From assembly GCA_022113835.1 (NCBI GenBank), contig JAILWY010000012.1:4774001-4838000 (forward strand): a stretch of 64,000 nucleotides of DNA. The letters are read 5' to 3'. This document shows, one piece after another, positions 50,708-64,000 of the stretch; the first letter of the stretch is position 1; each line of letters begins with the position of its first letter. The notes below the pieces were generated by a model. It did no database searches. It saw only the letters and a program-made list of their open reading frames with translations, and had not been told where the DNA came from. Both the position numbers and the translations under genes were made by a program. The stretch comes from Atopsyche davidsoni. Lineage: Eukaryota; Arthropoda; Insecta; Trichoptera; Hydrobiosidae.

Positions 50708-53700
50708 GCTCAGTTAAGTGCTCACGGAGGCTGAATACACAATGGACAATAAGAGGAGGCAACCGGGGAAGAGATTGTCGGAGATATTATGGAAAGTAAA
50801 ATGATGAAACCTCAAAAGACAATGTTAGAAGGCACACGTTAGTTGCAAATAAAACAACGTCATTAAAATCGTTTCAAAAAAATCCGTGACACCCTCTTAG
50901 CAATTGCTATCTGTGAATCATCACAATTAGATGGTTTCTGTCAGATATTCTCAAATTATGATTTATTGCAGTGACCTGCATAAAATACCTGTCTACTTTT
51001 TCTGAGCGTACGAAATATGTACTTTTAATTTACTAAAACGCCTTGTATGCAGAAGAGTACTATTTAAGTTTTATGCATAATTTTTTGTTTACAAATATAA
51101 ATAGTTAATAATCAATTAATTCCGCTTCTTCTTTTTTCAGCATTACATATAACAAGAGTTGGAAGGTCACACATTACTTCACAAAAAGTTAGTGATCTCA
51201 TGAAGTTCCAACGTTGCGATAAATGAAATGAATGGCAGTAAGCAGATCACGTCGCTCAAAGTGGATTATCATTGCAATCATCGTGGAGTAAAAGTTACAC
51301 AATCAATCTTGTAAACTGAAATCATTTCGACTCCCTAACTCACTCATTGGGTGGGAGGAAAGTAATGTCACACGCAGGCTTCAACACAACAAAAATAATG
51401 TAATATTCTAGCATTATATAAATAATTCAACAATGATTTTAGATTTCATTCACATATTGAAAACAATTGGAATTACTGTACTCTCCGGATAAGGCAAGAC
51501 AATAATAATAACGAATATAATATATAATAATATTGAGTCATATAACAGTATGAGAAATACTTGTTTAAAAAAATGTTAAATCGCGAAATTCTAATTGAAA
51601 GTAAATTATTAGTCACGCTTAGCAGGAAACTATGAAATAATATCGATTTAGCGAATTCGATTAATCGAGCCGGAAAACGGAGCGTCCGGGGCTCCCAGTA
51701 ATTTGTTTTATATGAAAAATAAACTTTTAAAATTACAGATACTAGCAACGGTAGTAAGCAGTTATATTCATAGCGTATAAAAATAAATATATTTATTATC
51801 AGAATATAACTCACTGTTATAAAGAAGAATTAATCAGTGTACAAATATTTTTGTACAATATCATAACATATATTTCAGAAATTCCGTGCGTTTCTTGCAT
51901 TGTATTCATAAAACTCTTGCGGTTTTTTTTTTTCGTAAATTGCATATTCTGAATTATTTTTAATTGAAAACTCATAGGTTTTTTTTATCGAAAGCCTCCA
52001 GCGGCTATACGGCTAGCTTGGATATTTATTACATTTTCTCAGCCACTCGGTACGAAGTCGGCACGAACATCGCGGATCCTCTCATGAATAGGTTTTTTTA
52101 TTGTCGATTTACCCACGATCTCAGACGAATCTAATAAAGATGAATATTTCGTGATCTAATGGTCTCTGTATACACTATAATATATTCTAACGTAATTTTT
52201 CATTTTCGCGCACTAGGAATAAGCAACATTTATTTTAATGATAATAATTATTTTATGTAATAATGTGTACTAGTAACAGATTAAATAAGCAGACATCCTG
52301 TTCTGGAGCACCAGTCTGTAACGACAGCATCACATTACAATAAATTAAGTCTACATTTAAAATTAATAATATGACTGAGGTGTTTAACATGTACTTTAAA
52401 ATCAGTGCTTAAGTTGAGGCTAGTAATTAAGTTACTCTTTCTCTGTTGATTCAGTCCTTGCCTAAAAACATGAGAATAATTATCAATACAGTTTAGTATA
52501 ACTCTCCGAGAGAAACTGTCTGTTGTACATAGAAAATGAGCTCACCACCACGAGATGAAATTACATTTGGTGTCTGTAGCCAAGCGAACCTCTCCGAGCT
52601 GTGTTGGGGATAAACGGAACAATTTTCTACGACGTGACGTCACCTGGAAGTAACATATTTTTACATTCAGCATGCATAGTTTAATGTTTACGTTATAAAT
52701 ATTAAAATGGGTTTATCCACCAAACCAATTGGTTATCTTGGAATTTAGATTTGTTTTTTTTTTACAGAAAAATCAATTGTTATTATCACTTTGGTATTAT
52801 TATATTATTATGAATAAACTAAGGTACTAAAAAAAATTGAAAACGAATATTAATTTTGCAAGATAATTATACATTAATAAAAGCTCATCATGACGGTGGA
52901 TATAAAATGTTGTATTACTTTCCAGTGATGCAATTTCGTAAAAATCTAGTAAAAACGAAACCGCTTATACGTAAGGCCGAAGGGATTAAAAATAAACCCC
53001 ACCGGAATTAAGCAGTTGTAATAAAAAATTCTGCTATTGTTCCCATTACACTCGATTATCTTAGATTATGCTACTATTTTGAATAAAAACTTTGATATTA
53101 TAGCCAAATACTATATAGTATCAAAGCAAAAAATATGATCAGGATGCACTTTTCGTTGAATTAGACCTACATGTTGTGACGTCAAGTTCTCCCTCCAGCC
53201 TTCCGTAGTGATGGTCTTGTGCATTGCCTCATAAGTCGAGTAATTATTATCGATCAAACCAAATCTAATGACAGCAATAAAATCAAATAAAAAATGCACG
53301 TAAAAGTAGCTAATCACTGTTTGACGTATTTTCTGATATTTTAATAACCAGAGAAATTACAGTAACCATAAGAACTTTCCAACGAAAGCGTACATGATTC
53401 TTAATCATAACTATACATAATACGTTCAATGGATTTCTTTTGCAGTTTGTTAAACGCTTTTTATCGTCAGAATCGATTGTCGGGCCCAATGTTGAGCGCA
53501 GCTGGCCGAGCAGGCTTCCATCTGACCTTGACTGCCTCAACGTCCGTCAAATTATTAAATCTGATGAATCCCACAGTACATATTAGAGGCGGCGGACCCT
53601 TAACCCGCGCACGAGGCCACAGCCTCAGCACAATCGCAGGATTATTCATATCGAGCTGTTTTTTAATTTTAATTTAATGCGAATTTTTGCTAAAAACTAT

Positions 53701-54599
53701 TCATCGACACAGACTCTGCCGTACCTACTCTATTGTTTCATCTCCCAAGCGTTTTTTTTTTGTGCGGCTGTGCAATTATGCAGTAAAAAGAATCGCAAGA
53801 AACACGCTTGAATAAAAATGAATTTGCTCGAATAAGCCGTCAAATTAAACGCCGGAGTAACCAAACATTCTCGAGCCTAATTGTTTTTTGAGAAATTAAA
53901 CTAGATTGAATTTTGCGGTATGAATCAATTCATAAATTGTGTTATGGCTGGAGGTGCTGCCTGACGTGTGGAACCATTCGCCACTGCCGACAAACTCATA
54001 AACTCGCCCGTCCGTCGTGGGAAGTGAGCAACTAGTCTACGGTTTCTAATAAAAATGTTGATTATTTTTTCGTTAATTAATAAAATCTAATCTGCTCGAT
54101 TGTTCGCATAGTTCGTAGAACTCCGAGACTGCCTTAAATGTTGAGGAAGTCTCTCAGAAGCCACAAGGTAAGTGCGTTGATCTTTCTGAAATATTATCAC
54201 AAAGATACCATAGAATATTTTCTCAATTATAATATATAATATATTTTAATAGAAAATGTACTTTGTCACATAATCCATTCACGTACTTTTTTGCTAGATT
54301 TCGTGAGATTATTAGAACACCAAGTGAAGAATCACTAATGATTGAGACATGATTTCTTACTAATTTGCTAATTCTCCATTTTTTTGACACTTATTGACCT
54401 AAAACAAATGAAACCCTAATTCAAAATTTAAATAATAATAATTTTCAATTAGAGCCCTCACAAAATAATATAAACCACTGACAGTTCATTGCTTCCTTGT
54501 CTTGTTTTAATGGTGTTTTACTAATATTAATTGTCGTACGACCTACATCATTATATATCTATGCAATCTATGAATAAATAAATATTGTTGCTAAAAAAA
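50708..54599. other. Gene-free AT-rich DNA
   Basis: A GC-balanced patch at 53470-53650 is open on both strands without a recognisable product. Nothing else noted. Confidence 0.5.
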
Positions 54600-54870
54600 A
54601 GTGTTACACAAGGAGGTCATCGATTTAATGCACTGGCATCTTTACGGTTGAAATACAGTGACAATTGTGAGTAACCTCTCTGATGATCTCCTTCTACACT
54701 TCCCAGTCCTTTGTTCAGTTGTCATGAAGACAGATCCAGTTGTCTTCTTGATATAATCAGTTCCTCTCGTTGATGGCCCTCGTGCCCCGAACGTGCATAA
54801 TGAACGAAACACTCGACGTGACCAAGAAACTGGATTATTATGAAGGCTCGTGTCAGACATGGTTTCATTA
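54600..54870 (-). pseudogene. Degenerate LINE reverse-transcriptase C-terminal fragment
   Basis: The minus-strand frame 54860-54642 contains SWSRRVFRS, RGPSTRGTDYIKKTTGS and FMTTEQRTGKCRRR. The spacing follows the GRPxxRWxDDIxKxxGxxW...AQDRxxW pattern at the C-terminus of many insect non-LTR reverse transcriptases. Key tryptophans are replaced and no catalytic motif is present, so this is a weak, old fragment. Confidence 0.5.
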
Positions 54871-57800
54871 TTTTACATAAACACAAGTCTTTTCAAATTC
54901 CAGGAAGCCACGTCGTGGTTATTCGTGTGGGAGAGATCCAGTGTTTTACCACAACATCATGTCCACAAGAACTCCTCACCATCAAACCAAGATTTTGAAA
55001 CTTGTCACTGAAACTTCCTGAATCACATCAATAAAATTTTAGGTTCAATTTGATGAATTTGAACTTCAGATCTATCATGTTTGTGAAGAAGAAGTTGGGT
55101 AAGAGACTTATGAAATACATCCTCCTTTATCCTTTAATCTTAGTAATTTTAATAAAATGTTGCAATTTTTTTGACACGTATACTTTTTAATGATGAATTT
55201 CGATAATGTTATAACAACACAATCTAGCCAAAGTAGATGCGTATTGTCTACTTATCTACTATTTATTACAAGGTCGCAATAAAATTCTACAAAAAAACTA
55301 TTTTCATTAAAAATAATTGCAGAAAGGTAATCTTCGCATGAAAAAATATTTACAAATCGCAAAATCACCAAATCATGTTGAAATATTTGCTCTTTTCAAG
55401 CACTTTTCAGCAGTCCTTCGGTTGGCATTATCTATGTTGGATAGTTTTTATATAATTTCATGTTTTTGTGGTAATAATGATTTAATAATAAATCAGGTAA
55501 TACGAATTTAATGACACAATTTATTTTATTTAATAGAATTCTATTTCTACTAACATAAATATACAGACTGTACATTTTCAATGTTACAAATTTGAAAATA
55601 CTTTTGCCAGAAGTAGAAGAGATTCAATTGAATTATCCTTGCTTTTCGTAGATTTCTAATGATGTTGGTTATGTTTTCTTTCAGTATTTTAGTTACAAAT
55701 AACTTCTAGCATCATTAGCGATCGTAATAAAACTTCTCCATGAGCAGGTACTTCAACCATAACACATTTGAAAACTTGCAAAACCGCGAAACTAACGAAA
55801 AACATATTTCACTTTCAGCAACACGTTGTAAATTATAAACTGTCAAAGATCTTAGAAATAGCGAGAGGTTAAATATGATTTTGATAATGATGTGTATTCC
55901 TTATCAGCGCCTAGTTAACTTAATGTTTTATTGGGCAATTTATATATTTGGAAACACGGTAAAGTTTTAAAATTCATAATGCCTCCATTTTAAATAAGCC
56001 AAAGATTGAAATTGAATGAGGCAAACGGAAAACCGAATTGCATAGTATCTTAAAAATATACCACGAGTTGTCAAACATACAAAAATCAACTTTTACAACG
56101 CTCCAATTGCAACCGTTAATCACAACACTTAGTGCAATACCAAAAGAAGTAAATTATTTGATTCCGAAATTATATATAATAATGACCTTTCATAAAATAG
56201 TCTCTAACGCAGGTCAATGACCCGACACCGAGACAGAAATCCAAATAAACTTGATTTTATTCAGTTTTGTCGATAAACTGGTGAATGCTCTCTTCTTTAA
56301 TGAGTGCCCATCGCATAGTGGATTATTTCTATAAAGCCTGTGATTCAGCGCGATCAGCATCGTGATGATGGACGCTTGAGGATATCAACAACAACCAGTG
56401 ACACCGATTTTTTTTAAAAACTTTATTTATTTATTTTGCCACAACAAAATGAATTTAGCACTAGTCTTACTTTTCAGTATAGTTAAGGTTATGTCTTTGG
56501 CCAGGTCAAGTTCTTCCCCCTGAAAAGTCATGAAAAACAATGAAAATATTATCTTGTATGTCTGAAGAATAGTATTAGGACGGTGGACTATTTTAAACAC
56601 ATAAAATATATATTTTTTTATTTGTGATTATGTGGTAGGTACGATTTTACTCTGCCTTATAAATGATTGCCTTTAATTATTCACCTCACAGCCGCTGATT
56701 TATATTGAGATGGTCAATCAACCTTCGTTAATTTGTCTGTTTGACTAAGTAATGAAGTCTAAGTAGTTTCAATAAATTTCCAAGTATTTGATAAAAAAAA
56801 TCATAGTACTTTGTCGGTGAAATGCATAAATCGATGTCGGCCGAAAATTTAATGGTGGTTAATCCACAGCCATCGATTATTCATTTTGCTTTTATTTAAT
56901 TCGTTTTAAATGTTTTCTTTTGTGAGAGTTAGCGATAATCCATCAAGCGTGAAAACATGGCTGTGAAAAAACGGTGGCCGAGGTCACGGCGGCCATCTCT
57001 AGAGATATTTATTGATTAAAAGTAACCGCTGAGTGTTTCTTCTTCGGAAGATAATTAGGTGGATTTTTTTCAGTTTCCGTTAAAACAGAGAACCGTGACC
57101 AGCTCTGGCGAGGCAAAATCTTCAGCATTCTCGTCTATGTAATTTATGAAATACCTGAGCAGTACTCGCTATAATGAGCATCGCCCCATCAAATTAATTT
57201 ATACAATTAAAAAAATTAATTTACATATTTAATTTTAAGCATTAATTGATTGTTATTCTTGGAATGGCCCTTTTCATTTCGCATCGTCAAGTTTCAAAGA
57301 TATTGAACATATCTTCATCGTACTAAAAAATGATAATAATTTCCTCTATATCATGTTTCATGTCTATTGTCATTTCTATTCATGTGAAGTTTCAAATGAA
57401 AATAATATCCTATTAAAATCATATAAAACACCAATTGATACACAGCACGAGTGTTATCCGAATTTTGCAAAGTGCTGCTTGAAATCGAATGCTTTTTTTT
57501 ATTATCCTCCTGTAAATGCACTCTGCAAAAAAATACTTTGAATAAATAAAATCTACAAAAATAAAATATGCACAAACAGGATGTGAACCGAGAATACTCG
57601 AACATACCAACATATCTAAATAAGCTTGCGCATAAATTTTTTGCCTTTGGAAAACCCGTTCGCTGAACCGAAATATTTACAACCGACGATAATTTAGAAT
57701 ACCCACATAGGGATTATTGATTTAATTACAAATTTTACTGTTGAACAAAGTGGTTTTGCTATTCTTATTCAAATTAGAATATTGGCATGTACTATAATAT

Positions 57801-59239
57801 TTTTTTATATTTATTCTAATTACAGATATGATCGTTGCACGAATGAAGCGGAAATTTGTGCAAACAATTATAAACACTTTTTGGTCATAGTATGTTTATT
57901 TTTATCAAAACTTATTGTATTATAAAACAACTGTGTATTTTGTTTCATATTAGGTATTTATCCTTAAGATTCGCAAATAAAATCGTTCCCTGCAATTTTT
58001 ATAACTTTACAGTGTAAGCCATTTGATTTATACTAAATAGTACTTTTGAATCGATACTTTTGGTTGGCAAGCCCTGCCCAAAACATAAATCAATGTACTT
58101 AATTGACTAACAAAACTTTTTTTCGATTTAAAATTAAAAATTAAATTAGCATTGCGTCATTTTATATGCTCGTTGAGTCGCTCATCTGTAATGGGTGCAA
58201 GAAGGAACTGGATACGTCAGCGTTATTATGTCCGACGCAAACACGAACATATTTTTTTTTATCTGCAATAAACGTTTTAAATTATATATGGCTTCTCAAT
58301 AATAGCATTACTAAAACTCTTACAAACGAAAAGTGACGTACAAACAACGGCTTAGATAATAGTCAAAATTAATTAACATAGAAGCTCAATAATATTTTTT
58401 AATATGTTGGCATAATACAGCCACAATAATTAATTAAATTTTAATTGATTAAAATACGCAAGAAACGGTAGAAATCGCGCGGAATTAAAAATTTGACTAG
58501 CATAGTTTCACAACAAACGATGGCGCCTGGTACGCAAATTTTACTAGCTGCTTTTCTTGTTTGCCAATAAGCGCAATCCTGCAAAACCAGCGGCAATTAA
58601 ACTTTCGAACTTTGGTCCATCTTGACGGTGACCACACGTCGCGGGCTGCTCTCGCTCTCGGCGGAAGTAAAAGCTCCGCAGCCCGGAAATCGTGAGAGAA
58701 ACGTTGCGCGAAATTATCGTGAACGTTGAATCCACCAAAACGGAATATTAATAAATTAGAAAAGCTAGTCTTTTTGGGAACAAAGCCTCCGGAGTTATTC
58801 CCCCCTCTCGAAAAATCACGATTGTTATATAGACCACGATTCGTGAAGGTGTCGAGCTCAAATACGTATTATGTAAAGCTGCGTAATAATGAAAATTCGT
58901 GCTTTCAGATATTTCTTTTGAAAAATAATAAAGAGTGTTGCAACTTAATTGCAAAATGCTTATAGACTGTAAACTAAAAAAATCTTAACACTGAATAAAA
59001 CGTTAGCAGGTTATCGTGACAAAAACCAAGATAATATATTATTTCTGTATGAATTGAATGCACTAAATATTTTTATAACCCAACCTAACCTAAGTCATTA
59101 TTTTGCTTGTGCATGGCTGCCATTATGTACCTTGAGCGTGTGTTGAGGATCGGTAATGGAATACATTGTGGAGGATGTGCTCTTGAAGTACCTTGTCGAG
59201 GTGGTATTGTTTCTGTAGCTTGCTGCAGAAGGAGTATCA
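54871..59239. other. Gene-free AT-rich DNA
   Basis: GC-balanced patches at 56930-57120 and 58590-58720 show no open frame of note. No exon recognised. Confidence 0.5.
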
Positions 59240-59453
59240 GATTTAAACGCCAGAGCTTTGTAAGGATAAGATTGTATAATAATGCTATTGGGCATCCTTC
59301 CAATACAAAACTGCCCGGGTGTAGAAGCACCCGGGGAACCCACTCCACTATTTTCCCCTTAGAAAACCATGAACACTGGCTCAGCATGGGTATATGCTCA
59401 GTGAAATGGTCGCCAACCTCCTCTGAGGAAAGCCACTTGATGAAGAAGATTTG
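59240..59453 (+). mobile_element. Second copy of the repeat with RTE-like tail
   Basis: Shares blocks in order with 28891-29109: agatttaaa, agagctttgtaagga, gtataataatgc, atccttccaatac, gtgtagaagcacccgggg, aaaaccatgaac, ctggctcagcat and tgaaatggtcgccaacctcc. One frame of the tail reads SEMVANLL then a stop, as at the C-terminus of RTE-like reverse transcriptases. The minus strand has an 81-codon open frame (59343-59098) over the same DNA, probably fortuitous. Confidence 0.7.
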
Positions 59454-60826
59454 TATAAAGATTAATTAAAAAATTATATAATACATTGTATCGTTGCTAG
59501 GTAATAAAATAACATTCCCAAGAAAATCCCAGCCATAAGACGCCTGGTGTACTGGAAATGCAATGCCTTGCATCTGATAGGTCATCGCGTTGCCGAGAAG
59601 TTGGACCGGTGCTGCATATGGAACCAGGATCAAGACGATCGGTGCCGACTAAAAAGCAGCCAAAGCAGTATAGTCACCTTTTCAGAAACACACCTGCAAT
59701 AGACACAGTGAGAAAGTTTGCTCCTCGCGTATAGGCAGTCACAAAAAAATATTAGAAAATAACATACTGTGGAAAGACAATAAGTTTTTTCGAAAAATAT
59801 ATATTTGTTGTATTACATTTTTAAGGTTTTGTGTTACGTTTATTTTTTCACTTCCATTGTTTTTTGTGTTCTAGGAAGCTCAATAATAACTGTTATTATT
59901 GAAAATATATGTTATCAAGAGTAATAACTGGTATCAATTAAAAAAAAATCGTTACGGAAATCAAATTTAGTTTTTTGTGGGTTCATCTTATAATTTAAAT
60001 TCTCACTCCTTACTTAATATGTTAATATAATCATATTATATTTCATATTCATTTTTTGAGTTCCAATTATTCGTTTTTTTATATAAGGAAAAACTTAATT
60101 ATGTTATTAGTTATAATTATACACAAAGGCCTACCGAGCAAGTCTCCTAGTACATTATAAAAATAATCAACATAGTTGTTTCTTTAATTTTGATGAAATA
60201 ATAGTGGTTTGCCTTGTGGTTTTTTTTTTTACTCCTTTTTTTAAATTATTTATAAAAATGGCCATATTATCAAATATGTCAAAAACAGTTATTTAGTAAT
60301 TAAGAATTTCTGGTGATTTTTGTAAACTTAAAATAACAATACTTTTTTCATTAATATCGTTACCTAAGATTTTTTATGGTTTATTTATTTTTCATTATAA
60401 TTAGGTTTTATGAAAATTGAATAGATCACATATAAATGTCAAAAAATATATTTTGTATTTAATTTTCAGCACTTTATTTTAGGCTGTTTGAATTCGTGCA
60501 ATTTAGTACAGTGAAGATAATGTGTGTTATTTATTATACAGAAATATTTAATAAAAAAAACCTACCTTAAGGTCAACGGTGTTGCTAATATGTTATATAG
60601 TTTTTGGAGCATGGCAACACGATTAAATTATGGCTAATCGTGATTCAAGCAACTATGTAAAGGTAACATTATTATTACTGAAACATAGTATTATAAGCAG
60701 GTGCATACAAGCCCGAGTTTCTGGTTCACCTTACTTTATTTTTCCTTGGTATCTCTAAACATTTCTTTACCATTTATAGTTGAAAATTTTTATCACGTTT
60801 AGAAATATTTAAACATCAGATTTTTG

Positions 60827-61020
60827 TCACCAAATATCGGGTGTTGAGACGGGTAACTCAACTGTGGGATCGTTGGTCGCCCCTGATGCTCCGTACTGGG
60901 TGTGCATGTATAAGGCTGCCGTATTGACAAGATGCGATGAACTGAAGATGGACTTTCCCTGGAAACTGGTTATGGCTTCGAGGATGTAGCCGGGTGCACG
61001 ATCAACGGTCCCCAAACGAG
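60827..61020 (-). other. Unrecognised exon-like open frame
   Basis: The minus strand reads LGTVDRAPGYILEAITSF through LVNTAALYMHTQYGASG to a stop after STPDIW. Codon use is balanced and better than the surrounding AT-rich DNA, but the plus strand is also largely open in one frame. Could be an exon or a fragment of an old mobile element; no start or acceptor is convincing. Confidence 0.2.
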
Positions 61021-62952
61021 AGAAGGCGAATATTCACGTCGGCCAATTTAATATATATTTTTCCGTGTATACAAGATAAAAGATACGCGTGATAAGGACT
61101 TTTGCATACCAAACACAAACACTTTAAAAATATATATTTTTAGAGTGAGATTATTTCGAAACGTTTAATATATTCACTGTTTTTTTTTTTTTTAATATCT
61201 TGAATCAAAAAACACATTGAGTTTTTATCACCTAATAGAAATTCTAGCAAATGTTTTAAATTTTATTTGCAGTTTTTTTAGATAGTTGATGACGCACGCC
61301 TGCTTATAATGCTCGCTAAATCTCTTAAAAATATATAAAGAATTTAGCTAATGTTTCAATTTGATTACTTTATTTTTTATTGTGTTGCTTCTGTTTTGCG
61401 TTGTTTCCATATTTTTTTATAAAAAGTTACATTCAACGAAAATTACAAATCTACCCACAGCCACTACATTTTGCTATATTTATAATATACCCAAAGAATC
61501 TTCACTGTTCATTAGAAATCTCCATTTACATAAAAGCCTTTGTGAGAATTTCATGTAGGTACTTAAACAAATTCTTAAGAAATGTACTTTATACGAGTAA
61601 ACTCCACAGTAAAAAAATCCAAGAGAGTTTTTTTTCTATTTAGCACGTCTGAGTACGACTTAGCTTTTCCCTTGAGTATAATATTATATATTTACGCCGG
61701 TGGTGTAATTTGTTATTACTCTTCGTTTTACTATTTAACGCTTAATGCTTGTTGCAACTCGAGAAGTTAGATTACTAAAAGTCAAAGCCTCCAATATTAC
61801 ATGAAACGTATTTCTTAAACTGTTGCGTAAGTTTTTTCCTAATAAACCCGCACTCATCTCATTAAGAAATATCATACTGATTCGATTTAGTTAACCTTAG
61901 AGTAATGTTAAAAAAAGTTGGTGGCATTAGTCTAACAAGAATGTGTATGGATACACATTTTTTTACGTAATTAATCATTATTGCTCTGTTAAACCTTTCA
62001 AACTTATTGTATCATTTTCAGATGAACTGACAAAAAAATGTAACGACAGATTTGTGTTTCTTCTTACGGCTGTATACGAATAGAAAAAAATTAAAATATT
62101 AACTCTACTAATTTTATAATACATTGCACTTTAAAAAATAATATAAAAATTTAAAGCTCTTATGGCTGGCTTTTATCCGTTTATAAATGAATGATTTATT
62201 CGAAAAATACACGTATCTGTTCAATTAAGCAAACTTTCATAAAAATAAAGTACCCACAATTACGATGACTAAAACAGATTATTATTATTAATAAAAAATG
62301 TGCATCGGTCGTTAGTTTAAAGAAATGAAATCACAACATTTTTAATTCATTTCGTTTTTATAATTAATAAATACGTACAGCAGACAAGTAAACACCGGGC
62401 AGGATGACGAATGGCTGACACATGCAAGCATGCAGTATGGCGAGTTTCTTAAAAATAAATCACCAAATGGCAGAGACATTTGCTTAATTACTTGAACTAC
62501 TTTTTAGGCGTTGAATCATCAAAAATACTCTGATAATTATAAGGTAATTTCTTTACAATACGGTATGTGGCTGTGGCAGGTTGTGGGGCTTACGAGGTGT
62601 GGCTTAGGCGGTAGAGTACATGGGTTTTTCTGTTTTCGATATTGAGTTCGTTTAGAATTTTTTTTATATATACTTTGTTATTAATATGCGAATGTTATTG
62701 CGGAAATTGCTCACATTTTTTTTATATAACAGAAAAACCCCAAAACAAGAATTGCATCAATAACTGAATTCAGTTACCATCATAAATATTCTCACGCTTA
62801 ATTATTGATATATATTGTTTTCAACTGCTTAAAATATGCCATTATATAGCTTGAAAATATGATGTTATAATTTTTTTTTAATTTATAGCTTGTCACAGTG
62901 GATACATTAATTTATTAATATTTAATATATAGTAGTATTTTGATATTTTCCA

Positions 62953-63140
62953 GTGTTTGCGCAAGCGACTGCGGATTCAAGGTTGTATGCGAAGGATTGC
63001 AAAAGCTGTTTTTTGTCCCTCGAATGAAGCCAGTTCATCTGCTGCATCTTCATGCAAAGGTAGAGTGTTGCATAACGACTAGTTCTCCAAGTGTTGCACA
63101 TCGAGTGGACGCGTGGCTATTCAGGTGCATCACGACGAGC
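62953..63140. other. Unrecognised GC-balanced island, open on both strands
   Basis: A good acceptor (atattttccag) precedes 62954. Plus- and minus-strand frames both look protein-like (for example minus EDAADELASFEGQKTAFAI). Close to the LINE relic at 63392, so it may be part of an old repeat. Confidence 0.2.
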
Positions 63141-63391
63141 ATATATAAATATTTTGACACTAAACACAAAGTGTAATAGCATTCCTAAATACATATTCAT
63201 GCGGAAAATGATATTAAAATATTTTAAATTTTCTAAAAGGTCAATGCCGAAGATGCGTTAATTTATGCATTCAATTTGGACCCGCAGAAAGTGAAAAATA
63301 TATTTAAATAAATACTCGCAATTATTTAAAAATCGGTAGCTTCAATTTTATTTTATTTATAAGCCTTGTTTCACAATATATAACTGACAAT

Positions 63392-64000
63392 CTTCTGTTG
63401 CCTCTCCTCATAGGAGGTTGGTGTCCATTTCATCGAACATATTTCTATCCTGGGCCAGTCTCACTAATTCCCTTTTTCCTTCGATTTTTCCTTAGAGAGA
63501 AGATCTGCTGTAGAGAGCTATATTTATTGTTTACGCTTTTTTTACTATCGTCAGGAGCTCTTTTTCTTTGCGCATTCTGTGCAAGACTATTTCATTTGTG
63601 ACGCGGTCAACCCATGGTATTTTAAGGATTCTCCTATATAGCCACATTTTAAACGCCTCAATTCTTCGCATAGTAGCTGTCTTAAGTGTCCAAGCTTCAA
63701 CTCCATTAAGGAGAACTGAGACGACATAACACTTAGTGAATCTCCAGCGAGATTTCAGTGTTATATCTCTTGAGCATAGTATCTTTCTCAAGTTATTAAA
63801 CGTACTGCGTGTTGTATCAATTCTCACTTTAATTTCTTGCTCAGGATCCCGTATATGTTTATTTTTTATACCGCTGTTAAAACATATACTTTTTATCCAA
63901 TTTAGTGACATACTAATTAGGCTCGGGGTTATTTATTATACAAGTCGCACTCTAAGTTAGAAAATTAGAATAAACGACGCCGAGAAGGCCTTCGAGCGAT
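63392..64000 (-). pseudogene. Decayed RTE-like LINE, C-terminal part of endonuclease/reverse transcriptase
   Basis: The minus-strand frame 63911-63531 (126 codons) carries the C-terminal region typical of insect endonuclease/reverse-transcriptase proteins: DPEQEIKVRIDTTRSTFNNL, then WRFTKCYVVSVLLNGVEAWTL, then RRIEAFKMWLYRRILKIPWV and VTNEIVLHRM. It stops early at 63531. Further on, other frames continue with GKIEGKRE, RLAQDRNMFDEM and DTNLL followed by a stop. The normal tail is therefore present but broken by a stop, a frameshift and an apparent internal deletion. The catalytic reverse-transcriptase motifs would lie upstream, beyond the right edge, or are lost. Non-functional relic. Confidence 0.88.

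Larger units (their letters stand above)
59454..63391. other. AT-rich DNA with small unrecognised islands
   Basis: A balanced stretch at 59520-59700 follows the repeat copy and may belong to an older or longer element. The two exon-like islands at 60827 and 62953 are listed separately; the rest is AT-rich without features. Confidence 0.45.

Noticed and set aside
59098..59343. 81-codon minus frame beginning MGSPGAST
   Set aside because: Lies over a repeat copy whose homology is on the plus strand; probably fortuitous.
1..64000. CRISPR array, operon or prokaryotic defence system
   Set aside because: No regular spaced repeats and no prokaryotic gene structure; the genes have introns and poly(A) signals.

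Overview
The window is AT-rich, intron-bearing nuclear DNA from an animal, most likely an insect. Coding exons are short islands flanked by GT/AG splice sites. The two recognisable genes match insect-type proteins, and the repeats (RTE-like LINE tails, a pogo/Tigger-type MITE, a hAT-like non-autonomous element) are typical of insect genomes. There is no bacterial gene organisation, and most short open frames are chance events in AT-rich DNA.

Two protein genes are well supported and converge tail to tail. On the plus strand, six exons between 17521 and 20639 encode all but the N-terminus of an ABHD2-type alpha/beta-hydrolase lipase, with the Ser/Asp/His triad and a natural stop. The exon for the N-terminal membrane anchor was not found. 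On the minus strand, four coding exons between 30236 and 25090 give a complete 218-residue secreted single-domain C-type lectin with a signal peptide, eight cysteines and a QPD motif. Its first coding intron is about 3.5 kb and holds GC-balanced patches that look regulatory. About 4 kb of AT-rich DNA separates the two 3' ends, each of which has a plausible AATAAA.

The left flank (1-17500) is mostly intergenic or upstream intron. It holds a near-perfect 39-bp hairpin (4431-4525), a GC-rich tandem/palindrome patch (5520-5612), a 404-bp hAT-like element (12679-13082) and a GC-rich insertion with a minus-strand poly(A) tail (13638-13870).

The right half (30300-64000) has no confidently recognisable gene. 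It has three CpG-rich islands (about 32540-34300, 39790-41010, 42500-42900) in an AT-rich desert. These may be promoters or control regions of a gene whose exons lie elsewhere: one contains a (CGGGG)6 tract, one an open frame running into a strong splice donor, and one a TATA box beside a C-only tract. The far right carries decayed LINE fragments, the clearest being the C-terminal part of an RTE-like endonuclease/reverse-transcriptase protein on the minus strand from 63911 down. Short relatives of its 3' end recur at 28891, 59240 and possibly 16301.

No operon, CRISPR array, rRNA or tRNA gene, or obviously new multi-gene system was seen. The points most worth following are the two competing in-frame splice acceptors in the lipase gene, the repeat family sharing the LINE tail, and the CpG islands.
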